NCBI GenBank assembly: GCA_049680625.1
Contig: JBAUID010000230.1
Span: 1-55,674, forward strand
Direction of reading: 5' to 3'
From: JAUIAI01 sp049680625
GTDB lineage: Bacteria; Pseudomonadota; Gammaproteobacteria; Burkholderiales; Burkholderiaceae_E
Length of the DNA: 55,674 bases
Shown: positions 1 through 6,983 of the stretch, one piece after another
Position numbering within the stretch: position 1 is the stretch's first letter
How the letters are laid out: each line of letters opens with the position of its first letter
Made by a program: the position numbers and the translations under genes
The notes under the pieces: model-generated
What the model was told of the DNA's origin: nothing
What the model saw: only the letters and a program-made list of their open reading frames with translations
The model's database searches: none

Positions 1-539
1 GATATGCCGCGTTTCCCGGCTGTCGGGTCGGTAACCGCCATAACAATGGCCAGGTCTGCATTCTTGCCAGAGGTGATGAATTGTTTAACCCCGTTCAGCA
101 CGTATTGATCACCCTGGAGTTCAGCGCTGGTGGTCAGTCCGCCGGCTTCAGAGCCGACATGGGGTTCGGTCAGGCAAAAGGCACCGAGTAATTCGCCACT
201 GGCCAGGGGGCGAAGCCAGCGCTGTTGTTGTTCGTCATTTGCCCACGTAAGCAGAATCGAACACACCGGGCAGTTGTTGACCGAAATAATGGTTGAGGTG
301 GCGCCATCACCAGCCGCAATTTCCTCGAGCATGATGGCCAGGCTGGTGTAGTCCAGGCCGGCCCCACCCAGTGATTCCGGAACGGCAATGCCAAAACAAC
401 CAAGCGCAGCCAGGCCTTTGAGAGCGTCCCGTGGAAAGATTTTTTCGCGGTCCCAGCGGGCGGCATGTGGTTTGATCTCGCCGTTAACGTAGTCGCGGAC
501 AGCATCTCGAATCAGGCGTTGGTCTTCGTTCAAAATCAT
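1..539 (-). CDS. acyl-CoA dehydrogenase, N-terminal part (cut by window edge)
   Basis: FAD-dependent flavoenzyme that introduces a 2,3 double bond into an acyl-CoA thioester. About 179 residues are readable on the reverse strand, beginning MILNEDQRLIRDAVRDYV, and the frame runs off the left edge. Visible are the helical N-terminal domain (roughly residues 5-115, with PESLGGAGLDY) and the start of the beta domain with the flavin/substrate-contact motif FCLTEPHVGSEAGG, normally FCLTEPxAGSDA. The catalytic Glu lies beyond the edge. An SDR gene and a MerR regulator follow upstream on the same strand. Chain-length specificity cannot be read from this part; the LiuR-like regulator nearby makes a branched-chain substrate possible, but that is inference. 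Confidence 0.9.
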   Translation of the reverse strand, partial: MILNEDQRLIRDAVRDYVNGEIKPHAARWDREKIFPRDALKGLAALGCFGIAVPESLGGAGLDYTSLAIMLEEIAAGDGATSTIISVNNCPVCSILLTWANDEQQQRWLRPLASGELLGAFCLTEPHVGSEAGGLTTSAELQGDQYVLNGVKQFITSGKNADLAIVMAVTDPTAGKRGI

Positions 540-611
540 GGATAACCCGGGGCGGTGAAGGTGATGAATAGCTGGCCAGTGGCGATGGGTTGCCGCCTGC
601 GCAACAGCGGA

Positions 612-1289
612 TCACCAGGCCAGGGACTGGCCGCGATAATCCAGGAAACTGCCTGACGGATAGGCGTTAATTTCATCAATGACATTGCGCATGCCACTGA
701 CACTGTCTGATACCTCAACATTGGCATTGGGCCCGCCCATATCGGTTCGCACCCATCCCGGGTGTAACACCAGGATGCGGGCACCGGACGGTCCGTATTC
801 AGCATGGGCCATTTTGGCCACCATGTTGACCGCAGCCTTGGAGACACGATACAAAGCGCCATAGCCGGCCCCGGTTTCAGAAATCGATCCCATTCGGCTT
901 GAAACAAATGCCAGCGTCCCGCGGGTTGGAATAATCAACGGGGTCACCACCGGAATCAAGCGCATGGCACCCAGCACATTGGTGCGCATGACCAGATCGA
1001 AGTCTTCGTCGGAAGGGGGCAGGGCAATGGCCGACATGCGTGGCCCGTACACCCCGGCATTGACGATGACGGTGTCGATCTCCTCACCTTCGAGCTGCCA
1101 GGCAATACCGGCGACATCGTTTGGATCGTTGATGTCGAGCTTCAATGTGTGGGCGCCGGCGTCGCGCAATTTGATGCGGTCTGGCTCAGCCCGGAAGGTG
1201 CCAAATACCTGCCATCCCGCTCTGATGTATTGCCGGACAAACTCCATACCGATGCCGCGTGATGCGCCGATTACCAGAGCACAGCTCAT
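612..1289 (-). CDS. short-chain dehydrogenase/reductase, CsgA/C-factor-like
   Basis: NAD(P)-dependent oxidoreductase of the classical SDR fold, 225 residues. The cofactor motif GASRGIG is at residues 8-14, NAG at 77-79, a serine pair at 130-131 (FVSS) and the catalytic Tyr147-x-x-x-Lys151 (YRVSK). All catalytic positions are present, so it should be active. The overall pattern (IDTVIVNAGVYGP, LHPGWVRTDMGG) matches the C-factor/CsgA-like SDRs often found beside acyl-CoA dehydrogenases. The substrate is unknown. It lies between the acyl-CoA dehydrogenase (72 bp downstream) and a MerR gene (107 bp upstream), all on one strand, and probably shares the regulatory dyad upstream of its start. Confidence 0.88.
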   Translation of the reverse strand: MSCALVIGASRGIGMEFVRQYIRAGWQVFGTFRAEPDRIKLRDAGAHTLKLDINDPNDVAGIAWQLEGEEIDTVIVNAGVYGPRMSAIALPPSDEDFDLVMRTNVLGAMRLIPVVTPLIIPTRGTLAFVSSRMGSISETGAGYGALYRVSKAAVNMVAKMAHAEYGPSGARILVLHPGWVRTDMGGPNANVEVSDSVSGMRNVIDEINAYPSGSFLDYRGQSLAW

Positions 1290-1344
1290 GAATTCTCACT
1301 TAGTTGATAGATAATAGATTGACACTCCAGACGGTCCAGTTTAA

Positions 1345-1359
1345 CCGCCAGTCTGCCGG
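1345..1359. promoter_or_regulatory. near-palindromic dyad, possible MerR-family operator
   Basis: The 15-base sequence CCGCCAGTCTGCCGG fits the symmetric pattern CCGnCAGnCTGnCGG on the opposite strand; only the centre and one symmetric pair break the symmetry. It sits in the 107-bp gap between the MerR regulator gene and the SDR gene, about 56-70 bp upstream of the SDR start. MerR regulators bind dyads between the -35 and -10 of their target promoters. On the reverse strand an AT-rich TATTAT follows roughly 30 bp downstream and could be the -10. The operator role is inferred from position and symmetry only. Confidence 0.4.
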
Positions 1360-1396
1360 TCACACTAGTTCCGGCTTAGCAGCGCGGTGGTATTGG

Positions 1397-1786
1397 TCAC
1401 TGATCGGGTACTTTGGACAATAATTCGATGACCCGTTTCTCCTGGGCTTCGATTTCGGCCAGGCTCAGGTTGATATCTTCGAGCTGCTGCTTCAGGTTGT
1501 CTTTGTGCTGGCCCATCGCTTTGAGGAAAGCTTCAAGCTGCTGACGGGTGTCAGCCTCGGACTCATACATATTTAGCAGCTCGCGCAACTGGGCAAGAGT
1601 CAGTCCAAGACGTTTGCCCCGCAGGGTTAGCCGTAGCCGGGTTCGGTCGCGTTGCGAGTAAACGCGTTTTTGTCCGGATGGCCCGGACCGTTCCGGGCTA
1701 AGCAAGCCCTGGTCTTCATAGAAGCGGATAGTCCGGGCAGTGATATCAAATTCTGCCGCCAATTCGCTTATCGAGAAAGTTTTCAT
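1397..1786 (-). CDS. MerR-family transcriptional regulator (LiuR-like)
   Basis: DNA-binding regulator of about 129 residues. The N-terminal winged helix-turn-helix (FSISELAAEFDITARTIRFY, residues 4-23) is typical of MerR proteins; it is followed by EDQGLLSPERSGPSGQKRVYS and a long antiparallel coiled-coil dimerisation helix (about 75-120, rich in Q, L and E). There is no cysteine metal site, so a metal sensor is unlikely. Regulators of this size beside acyl-CoA dehydrogenases commonly belong to the LiuR group controlling branched-chain or acyl-CoA degradation. I chose the ATG giving MKTFSIS because a longer reading adds 12 residues (MTLPPGGGDHTV) unlike the family. Confidence 0.85.
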   Translation of the reverse strand: MKTFSISELAAEFDITARTIRFYEDQGLLSPERSGPSGQKRVYSQRDRTRLRLTLRGKRLGLTLAQLRELLNMYESEADTRQQLEAFLKAMGQHKDNLKQQLEDINLSLAEIEAQEKRVIELLSKVPDQ

Positions 1787-1955
1787 AACCGTATGATCCC
1801 CGCCGCCCGGGGGCAGGGTCAACCGTAGCCACCGTGTGAAATGCCGTCATCCGGTGTTAACCGGCGTGCGAAACAGGCCAACCTGGGCCTGGGTGGGCTG
1901 AGCCTGATAACCTATCGCCTGTAAATTTCTGGAATGACGTGTCAGGAGGTCAAGC

Positions 1956-3356
1956 ATGGGCAAGCAGATTAATGAGCCGGTCAATGAACCAGCCGATGAA
2001 CCAGCCAACTACGGGGCTCCGGGTTTTTCCCAGCGCCTGGGGCGCGGGCGTTTAAGCCGCCGTGACGTGTTGTGGCTTGCCGCCGTCACTACTGGGTCAG
2101 CCGCTACGGTGTCGTTGCAAGGCTGCGCGAAATCTCCGGTATCTGGCAAAAATATCCTGGTTGGTATGAGCGAAAGCCAGGAGCGCAGCATTGACAAAGA
2201 AGTGGCGCCTCATCAGTTTTCCCAGGACCTGGGGGCATTGCAGGACGATGCCACTAACCGATATGTCAACAATGTTGGCGGGGCAATGGCCAGCCTCACC
2301 CATCGTCCAACAATGCCGTACAACTTTCGGGTGTTGAACGCCAACTACGTCAACGCTTATACCTTTCCTGGCGGCGCCATGGGATTGACTCGCGGCATCA
2401 TGGCTGACATCGAAAACGAAGCCGAGCTGGCCGCGTTACTTGGGCACGAACTAGGCCATGTCAACGCCCGTCACGCAGCCCAGCGTCAGGGGGCGTCTAT
2501 GGTTGCCCAGGTTGCCGTCCTCGGGGTTAATATTGCCGCCCGTGATTCTCAGTGGGGCCAACTAACGGGAATTGCGAGTCAGATTGGTGCCAGTGCGATG
2601 TTGTCAAAATACTCGCGTGACAATGAGCGCGAAGCTGATGCACTCGGGCAGGAATACATGGTAAGGGCGGGCTACCCTGCCACCGGCATGATCGACTTGC
2701 ACCAACTGCTGATGTCAAAAGAGCGCAAAGAGCCGAATCTGCTTGAGACCATGTTTTCAAGCCACCCTTTGCCTGCTGAACGGGCGCAGACAGCTGAAGC
2801 ACTAGCCAAAACCAAATACAAGGACAGCTTGAACGGGCCGCTCAATCGCGAGCGCTATATGGACCAGACCAGTCATATCCGGCGAATAAAGCCAACCATT
2901 AAAGCCTGTCAGAAAGGCGAAGTGCTGTCTGCGAAAAAAGACTACGGGCAGGCTGAAGCGGCCTTTTCCCAGGCGCTGCGCCATAAGCGTGATGACTATG
3001 CGTCGAATGTGTTGATGGCCCGGGTTTTACTGGCGCAAAAGCGCACCCTCGACGCACAGCGGTATGCCGACGCCGCCCGGTCTATTTACCCGGAAGAGGC
3101 GCAGGCCCACAAGCTGGCCGGGGTCACCCGACTGGCCCGAAAAAACTACGCTGGCGCTTATGAGGCGTTGAATCAGTTCGACCAGATGTTGCCGGGTGAT
3201 CCGTCGATTACCTTTCTGAAAGGGGTGACGCTGGAAGGCGTTGGTGATCGCACCCGCGCTGCGAATCACTACTATAAATATGCCAGCCAGGTACAAAGCG
3301 GGAATGCATCAAATTATGCGGTGAGTCGTCTGCGCGCCTGGGGGCGTATTCGCTAG
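1956..3356 (+). CDS. M48-family metalloprotease, lipoprotein with twin-arginine-like signal and TPR tail
   Basis: Zinc-dependent periplasmic protease of 466 residues, akin to BepA/LoiP-type envelope quality-control proteases. The zinc motif HELGH is at 164-168 and the third ligand lies in the downstream EREAD segment. The N-terminus carries SRRDVLWLAAV (Arg35-Arg36, twin-arginine-like) leading to the lipobox LQGC (Cys57), so it is probably exported and lipidated. The last 150 residues form helical TPR-like repeats (YGQAEAAFSQAL, YAGAYEALNQF), as in BepA. The start has a strong AGGAGG ribosome site six bases upstream. Just after the start, three 12-bp repeats encode NEPV-NEPA-DEPA. The gene converges on the glycosylase gene with no bases between the stop codons. 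Confidence 0.92.
   Translation: MGKQINEPVNEPADEPANYGAPGFSQRLGRGRLSRRDVLWLAAVTTGSAATVSLQGCAKSPVSGKNILVGMSESQERSIDKEVAPHQFSQDLGALQDDATNRYVNNVGGAMASLTHRPTMPYNFRVLNANYVNAYTFPGGAMGLTRGIMADIENEAELAALLGHELGHVNARHAAQRQGASMVAQVAVLGVNIAARDSQWGQLTGIASQIGASAMLSKYSRDNEREADALGQEYMVRAGYPATGMIDLHQLLMSKERKEPNLLETMFSSHPLPAERAQTAEALAKTKYKDSLNGPLNRERYMDQTSHIRRIKPTIKACQKGEVLSAKKDYGQAEAAFSQALRHKRDDYASNVLMARVLLAQKRTLDAQRYADAARSIYPEEAQAHKLAGVTRLARKNYAGAYEALNQFDQMLPGDPSITFLKGVTLEGVGDRTRAANHYYKYASQVQSGNASNYAVSRLRAWGRIR
1971..2006 (+). repeat. three tandem 12-bp units in the M48 protease 5' end
   Basis: Units AATGAGCCGGTC, AATGAACCAGCC and GATGAACCAGCC follow each other in frame and encode NEPV, NEPA and DEPA. They extend the hydrophilic leader before the twin-arginine-like signal. 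The second and third units differ by one base. Confidence 0.9.
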
Positions 3357-4118
3357 TCAGACCAAACCCAATTGCTCAAGCGTGGCATGGGCCGCTGGTG
3401 CCCAGCCACGATTGGCCACCGGGCTCGCCGGGCTCGGGTGGATGATTTGCCCGACCCGCATACCGGCCGAATTGGGTTCGGCGCGAATTGCCGAGTCACC
3501 TTTGTCAATGGTGCAGCCGGTCACCTTTGCCAGGCGTTTGGCTGCATAAGCGCCAACCCCAATTGCCCACTCGGGTGACAGGGTTGCCAGCACGGTGTTG
3601 AGGTGGGCATCACAAATTTCACCAATCGCGGCTTGCTCGTGGGCTGGTAATTTGTCCGGGGTCAGGTTCCTTCCGCTTGCTTCAAGAAATACCAGCGGGC
3701 AGTAATTGACAACAAAAAACGAATCAAAAAACGATTCCGCAGTGCCAAATGTTTCGGCTGCCCAGCCCCACAGCCGACGTCCGCTGACTTCAGCGCGCTG
3801 GCAGTTAAAGCCTTCAATACGCCGTTTTGGATGCCATTGTGCGGGTTCAGATACCTTGGCATCTAATTGCATCCAGTCGCGCACGGCGGCAACCTCACCA
3901 AACGGTACCCCGGTCTGCATCATGCCGAAGGGGCCGGGGTTCATCCCGAGGAACAGTGCTTTCTTGGGGCCGCCGCCAAAACGTTGAATGAATTGTTTGT
4001 GCACCGGCCAGGCGTAATCCAGCGGGTTGTAGACCCACGCGACGGCGCCGCCAAATTGCAGAGCGCTACAGTCTCGGGACAGTTTTCTGGCCGCGTTGAT
4101 CAAGATGCGTTCAGACAT
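3357..4118 (-). CDS. SMUG1-type (family 3) uracil-DNA glycosylase
   Basis: Base-excision repair enzyme that removes uracil and related oxidised pyrimidines from DNA. The 253-residue protein carries GMNPGPFGMMQTGVPFGE from residue 58, nearly identical to motif 1 of vertebrate SMUG1, and near the C-terminus HPSPASPVANRGW, equivalent to SMUG1 motif 2 (HPSPxNPxANxGW). The catalytic-site Asn of motif 1 and the His of motif 2 are both kept. SMUG1 is best known from animals and is sporadic in bacteria. The gene follows the CorC gene by 27 bp on the same strand and ends exactly where the M48 protease gene ends. Confidence 0.88.
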   Translation of the reverse strand: MSERILINAARKLSRDCSALQFGGAVAWVYNPLDYAWPVHKQFIQRFGGGPKKALFLGMNPGPFGMMQTGVPFGEVAAVRDWMQLDAKVSEPAQWHPKRRIEGFNCQRAEVSGRRLWGWAAETFGTAESFFDSFFVVNYCPLVFLEASGRNLTPDKLPAHEQAAIGEICDAHLNTVLATLSPEWAIGVGAYAAKRLAKVTGCTIDKGDSAIRAEPNSAGMRVGQIIHPSPASPVANRGWAPAAHATLEQLGLV

Positions 4119-4145
4119 AGCCGGGGGTGCTGGGAATTATTACGG

Positions 4146-5477
4146 TCACGGGTTATTAGTCGATTCGGGTTCGGGTTCGGTTTCGGTTTTGGGGTCAGGT
4201 CGGCGAGCCAGGACTTTGTCGATCCGGCGACCATCTAAATCGACGACCTCAAATATCCAACCTTCCCACTCGGTCAATTCACCAGGGGTTGGCAGATGGC
4301 CAAACAAAGTCATCAGCATGCCACCCAGTGATTCGTAATGAGCCGGCGACTCATCCGGGAGGGTTTGGAGTAATAAGGTTTGACGCAATTGCAGTGTTGA
4401 CAACATGCCATCGAGTAGCCAGGAGCCGTCTTCACGCTGTACGGCTTCTTGTTTGCCAACCGGGTTCTCAACGCCCCAGGCAATTGCGGTCATCAAATCG
4501 TTTATTGTTACCAGGCCTTGCAGATCACCGTATTCGTCGACCACCAGAGCAGCCGTCGCTTTTGATTCGCGCATTGCATCAAGTAATTTACGCCCGGACA
4601 AACTCTCAGGTACAAACAACGCGGGCTGGGTATTGCCCGCAAGGTCCGGTGTTTTGTTGTCAATTAATGCGCCAACCAGCGCCTTGGTCTGGATAATGCC
4701 AACGATATGGTCCAGATCACCATCTACGACGGGAAAACGCGAGCGATCGGTGTTTGCAACCCGGGCGAGATTTTCATCGATGCTCAATTGAATGTCGAGG
4801 TAAACCATGTCGCGACGCGGCGTCATGAATGTTCCAACCCGGCGATCGTCCAGGTTAAATACATTGCGCACCATATCGTGTTCGCTGCGCTCAATGACAC
4901 CTGCATCAGAGCTTTCGGCCAGCATGGCATGGATTTCTTCTTCAGTGATCGGTGGACCGGCTTTTTCCCGGATGCCGAGTAAACGCAGGATTACTTCTGT
5001 TGATGCGGACAATAACCACACGAAAGGCCCTGAAATGCGCGCTAGCCAGTCCATTGGCTTGGCGACCAGGATCGCAATTCGGGCCGGGGAAACCTGGGCG
5101 ATGCGTTTGGGAACGAGCTCACCGATAACAATCGACAGGTAAGTGATGATCACCACGGCCAGACCGGTTGCCACGGTTTCAGCCAGTGCAGAGTCGGCAC
5201 CAAAAGTACCGATGTGATTCAACCAGGACGAGATGGGGCGGGCGAGGGCGGCAGCGCCAATCACACCATTCAGAATACTGATGGTGGTAATGCCGATCTG
5301 GACCGTTGACAGAAAGCGGGTGGGGTCACGCTTGAGATTGAGCGCAGCGGCTGCGCCACGGCTGCCTTTGGCGGCCGCCGTCGTAAGGCGGGTTCGGCGG
5401 GCTGCAACAAGGGCCAGTTCTGACATCGCAAATACGCCGTTAAGCACGATCAGAATCAGTAACAGAGCGATATCCAT
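4146..5477 (-). CDS. HlyC/CorC (CNNM) family protein with DUF21, CBS pair and CorC_HlyC domain
   Basis: Inner-membrane protein of 443 residues, of the family linked to Mg2+/Co2+ transport. Order: an N-terminal DUF21/CNNM membrane domain (about 1-185, starting MDIALLLILIVLNGVFAMSE, with several hydrophobic helices), two CBS domains (about 205-325, with FMTPRRDMVYLD and VVDEYGDLQGLVT), and a C-terminal CorC_HlyC domain (about 345-425). The last residues are a charged repeat tail (TETEPEPES) made by hexamer DNA repeats. It lies 17 bp downstream of mreB, where mreC is usually found, and 27 bp upstream of the glycosylase gene, so these are probably co-transcribed. Confidence 0.9.
   Translation of the reverse strand: MDIALLLILIVLNGVFAMSELALVAARRTRLTTAAAKGSRGAAAALNLKRDPTRFLSTVQIGITTISILNGVIGAAALARPISSWLNHIGTFGADSALAETVATGLAVVIITYLSIVIGELVPKRIAQVSPARIAILVAKPMDWLARISGPFVWLLSASTEVILRLLGIREKAGPPITEEEIHAMLAESSDAGVIERSEHDMVRNVFNLDDRRVGTFMTPRRDMVYLDIQLSIDENLARVANTDRSRFPVVDGDLDHIVGIIQTKALVGALIDNKTPDLAGNTQPALFVPESLSGRKLLDAMRESKATAALVVDEYGDLQGLVTINDLMTAIAWGVENPVGKQEAVQREDGSWLLDGMLSTLQLRQTLLLQTLPDESPAHYESLGGMLMTLFGHLPTPGELTEWEGWIFEVVDLDGRRIDKVLARRPDPKTETEPEPESTNNP
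4164..4193 (-). repeat. five tandem 6-bp units at the 3' end of the CorC-family gene
   Basis: On the plus strand TTCGGG, TTCGGG, TTCGGT, TTCGGT and TTTGGG follow in succession. On the coding strand they give alternating acidic, Pro and Thr residues (KTETEPEPE), lengthening the C-terminal tail. Confidence 0.85.
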
Positions 5478-5494
5478 CGCTTATATTCCGTCCG

Positions 5495-6532
5495 CTATTC
5501 GGTAGTGAACACCGCGCCGAGGGTGTCGAGATGTTCGAGCGCAAAACCACAGCCGCGCAATACACAGGTTGGTGGGTCATCCGCAGTGAGCACGGAGATT
5601 TCGGTTTCTTCGATTAGCAACCGATCAAGATCACGCAGGGTTGCACCGGCCCCGGTGAGCATAATGCCGCTTTCGGAAATATCTGCGCTCAGTTCTGGCG
5701 GCGTTTCTTCGAGTGCTCGCTTAATGGTATCAACAACCTGACTCAACGGCTCAGACAATGCTTCCAGGACTTCATTTGACGAAATGCGGAAACTACGCGG
5801 AATGCCGTCAGCGAGACAGCGACCACGAACTTCCATTTCGCGATTCTCCGAGCCAGGAAATGCTGAGCCAATTTCGATTTTAATTGCTTCAGCTGTCTGC
5901 TCACCGATTAACATGCCAAAGTGGCGCCTGACAAATTGCACGATGGCGTCATCAAAACGGTCGCCGGCCACCCGGGTAAACCCCTTGTAGACCAGGCCGC
6001 CCAGTGACACGACGGCAACTTCGGTTGTGCCGCCACCGATGTCGACGACCATTGAGCCGCGCGCTTCGGATATCGGCAGGCCAGCCCCGATTGCCGCGGC
6101 CATTGGCGCTTCGATCAGGTAAACAGCTGCTGCGCCTGCACCCATGGCCGCTTCGCATAAAGCGCGTCTTTCAACCTGGGTGGAACCACAGGGAACGCAC
6201 ATAGCAACCCGTGGATTGGGCGAAAATACCTTGGATTCGTGAATCGAGCTGATGAACTGGCGCAACATTTCCCGGGTTACGGTGAAGTCGGAGATCACAC
6301 CGTCTTTCACCGGGCAGATCGCGCGAATACTGCCCGGTACTTTGCCCAGCATCAGCTTGGCGTCACGCCCAACAGCCGCAACCCGGGTCTGATCGGGGGA
6401 TTCCTCGCGAATGGCGACAACTGTGGGCTCATTCAGGGCCAGGCCTTTTTCACGGACGTATATACGTGTATTGGCCGTTCCGAGGTCAATGGCGAGGTCG
6501 CTGGAGAAGTACTTTCTGATGAAACCAAACAT
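5495..6532 (-). CDS. mreB: rod shape-determining protein MreB
   Basis: Bacterial actin homologue that guides lateral cell-wall synthesis at the inner membrane. At 345 residues it has the usual MreB length. The N-terminus (MFGFIRKYFSSDLAIDLGTAN) has the membrane-binding amphipathic start followed by the phosphate-1 loop DLGTANT. The phosphate-2 region VVDIGGGTTEVAV and the adenosine motif (LTGAGATLRDLDRLL, usually LTGGGALL) follow. It is divergent from gatC across 147 bp, an order known from Pseudomonas and relatives. Unusually, mreC and mreD do not follow; a CorC-family gene is 17 bp downstream. Sequence drift near the C-terminus (VLRGCGFALEHLD) is somewhat greater than in enteric MreB. Confidence 0.93.
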   Translation of the reverse strand: MFGFIRKYFSSDLAIDLGTANTRIYVREKGLALNEPTVVAIREESPDQTRVAAVGRDAKLMLGKVPGSIRAICPVKDGVISDFTVTREMLRQFISSIHESKVFSPNPRVAMCVPCGSTQVERRALCEAAMGAGAAAVYLIEAPMAAAIGAGLPISEARGSMVVDIGGGTTEVAVVSLGGLVYKGFTRVAGDRFDDAIVQFVRRHFGMLIGEQTAEAIKIEIGSAFPGSENREMEVRGRCLADGIPRSFRISSNEVLEALSEPLSQVVDTIKRALEETPPELSADISESGIMLTGAGATLRDLDRLLIEETEISVLTADDPPTCVLRGCGFALEHLDTLGAVFTTE

Positions 6533-6594
6533 ACAGATCCCGTTTCAGTCCCGTAGGTAATTCATCGGAGAATTTTTTGTTCTAATGGGCGACG

Positions 6595-6611
6595 ATTCTA
6601 CCGTATAGAAT
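6595..6611. promoter_or_regulatory. inverted repeat in the mreB-gatC divergent promoter region
   Basis: ATTCTA and TAGAAT form a perfect 6-bp inverted repeat around a 5-base centre, about 60 bp from the mreB start and 70 bp from the gatC start. Each arm resembles a -10 element (TAGAAT) for its own direction, so the site may hold back-to-back promoters. No convincing -35 was found at standard spacing on either side, hence low confidence. Confidence 0.3.
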
Positions 6612-6679
6612 GGGTGTAAGCAGATTCTGCCCCCCACGTCTCGTCACCGTAACGTCTCGCCATCATATAAAGCCAACCT

Positions 6680-6967
6680 ATGGAACTCACACCCGACGAT
6701 GTTCGCCAACTCGCTCGTTTGTCACGCATTGCTGTGTCGGATGATGAAGTCGACAGCACGTTAGCCCAGTTAAACCGCGTCTTCGGCCTGATCGAGAAGA
6801 TGCAGGAAACCGATACCACGGGTATTGAACCGATGACCAATCCGCAACCCGAGCCCGCCAGGTTGCGCGACGATGTGGCTGATGAGCCTGATCGCCGCGA
6901 CGACTATCAAAGGGTAGCCCCACAAGTTGAAGATGGCTTGTATCTGGTGCCCAGGGTAATCGAGTGA
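6680..6967 (+). CDS. gatC: aspartyl/glutamyl-tRNA amidotransferase subunit C
   Basis: Small stabilising subunit of the GatCAB complex, which amidates mischarged Asp-tRNA(Asn) or Glu-tRNA(Gln). The 95-residue length is standard. The helical N-terminus (LTPDDVRQLARLSRIAVSDD) and the extended TTGIEPMTNP segment that wraps around GatA are both present. It is the first gene of the gat cluster, 16 bp before gatA and divergent from mreB. Confidence 0.93.
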   Translation: MELTPDDVRQLARLSRIAVSDDEVDSTLAQLNRVFGLIEKMQETDTTGIEPMTNPQPEPARLRDDVADEPDRRDDYQRVAPQVEDGLYLVPRVIE

Positions 6968-6983
6968 TTCGGAGTCCGCTAAG

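Noticed and set aside
6598..6840. 80-residue reverse-strand open frame overlapping gatC
   Set aside because: Antisense to gatC and the divergent promoter region, without any domain resemblance.
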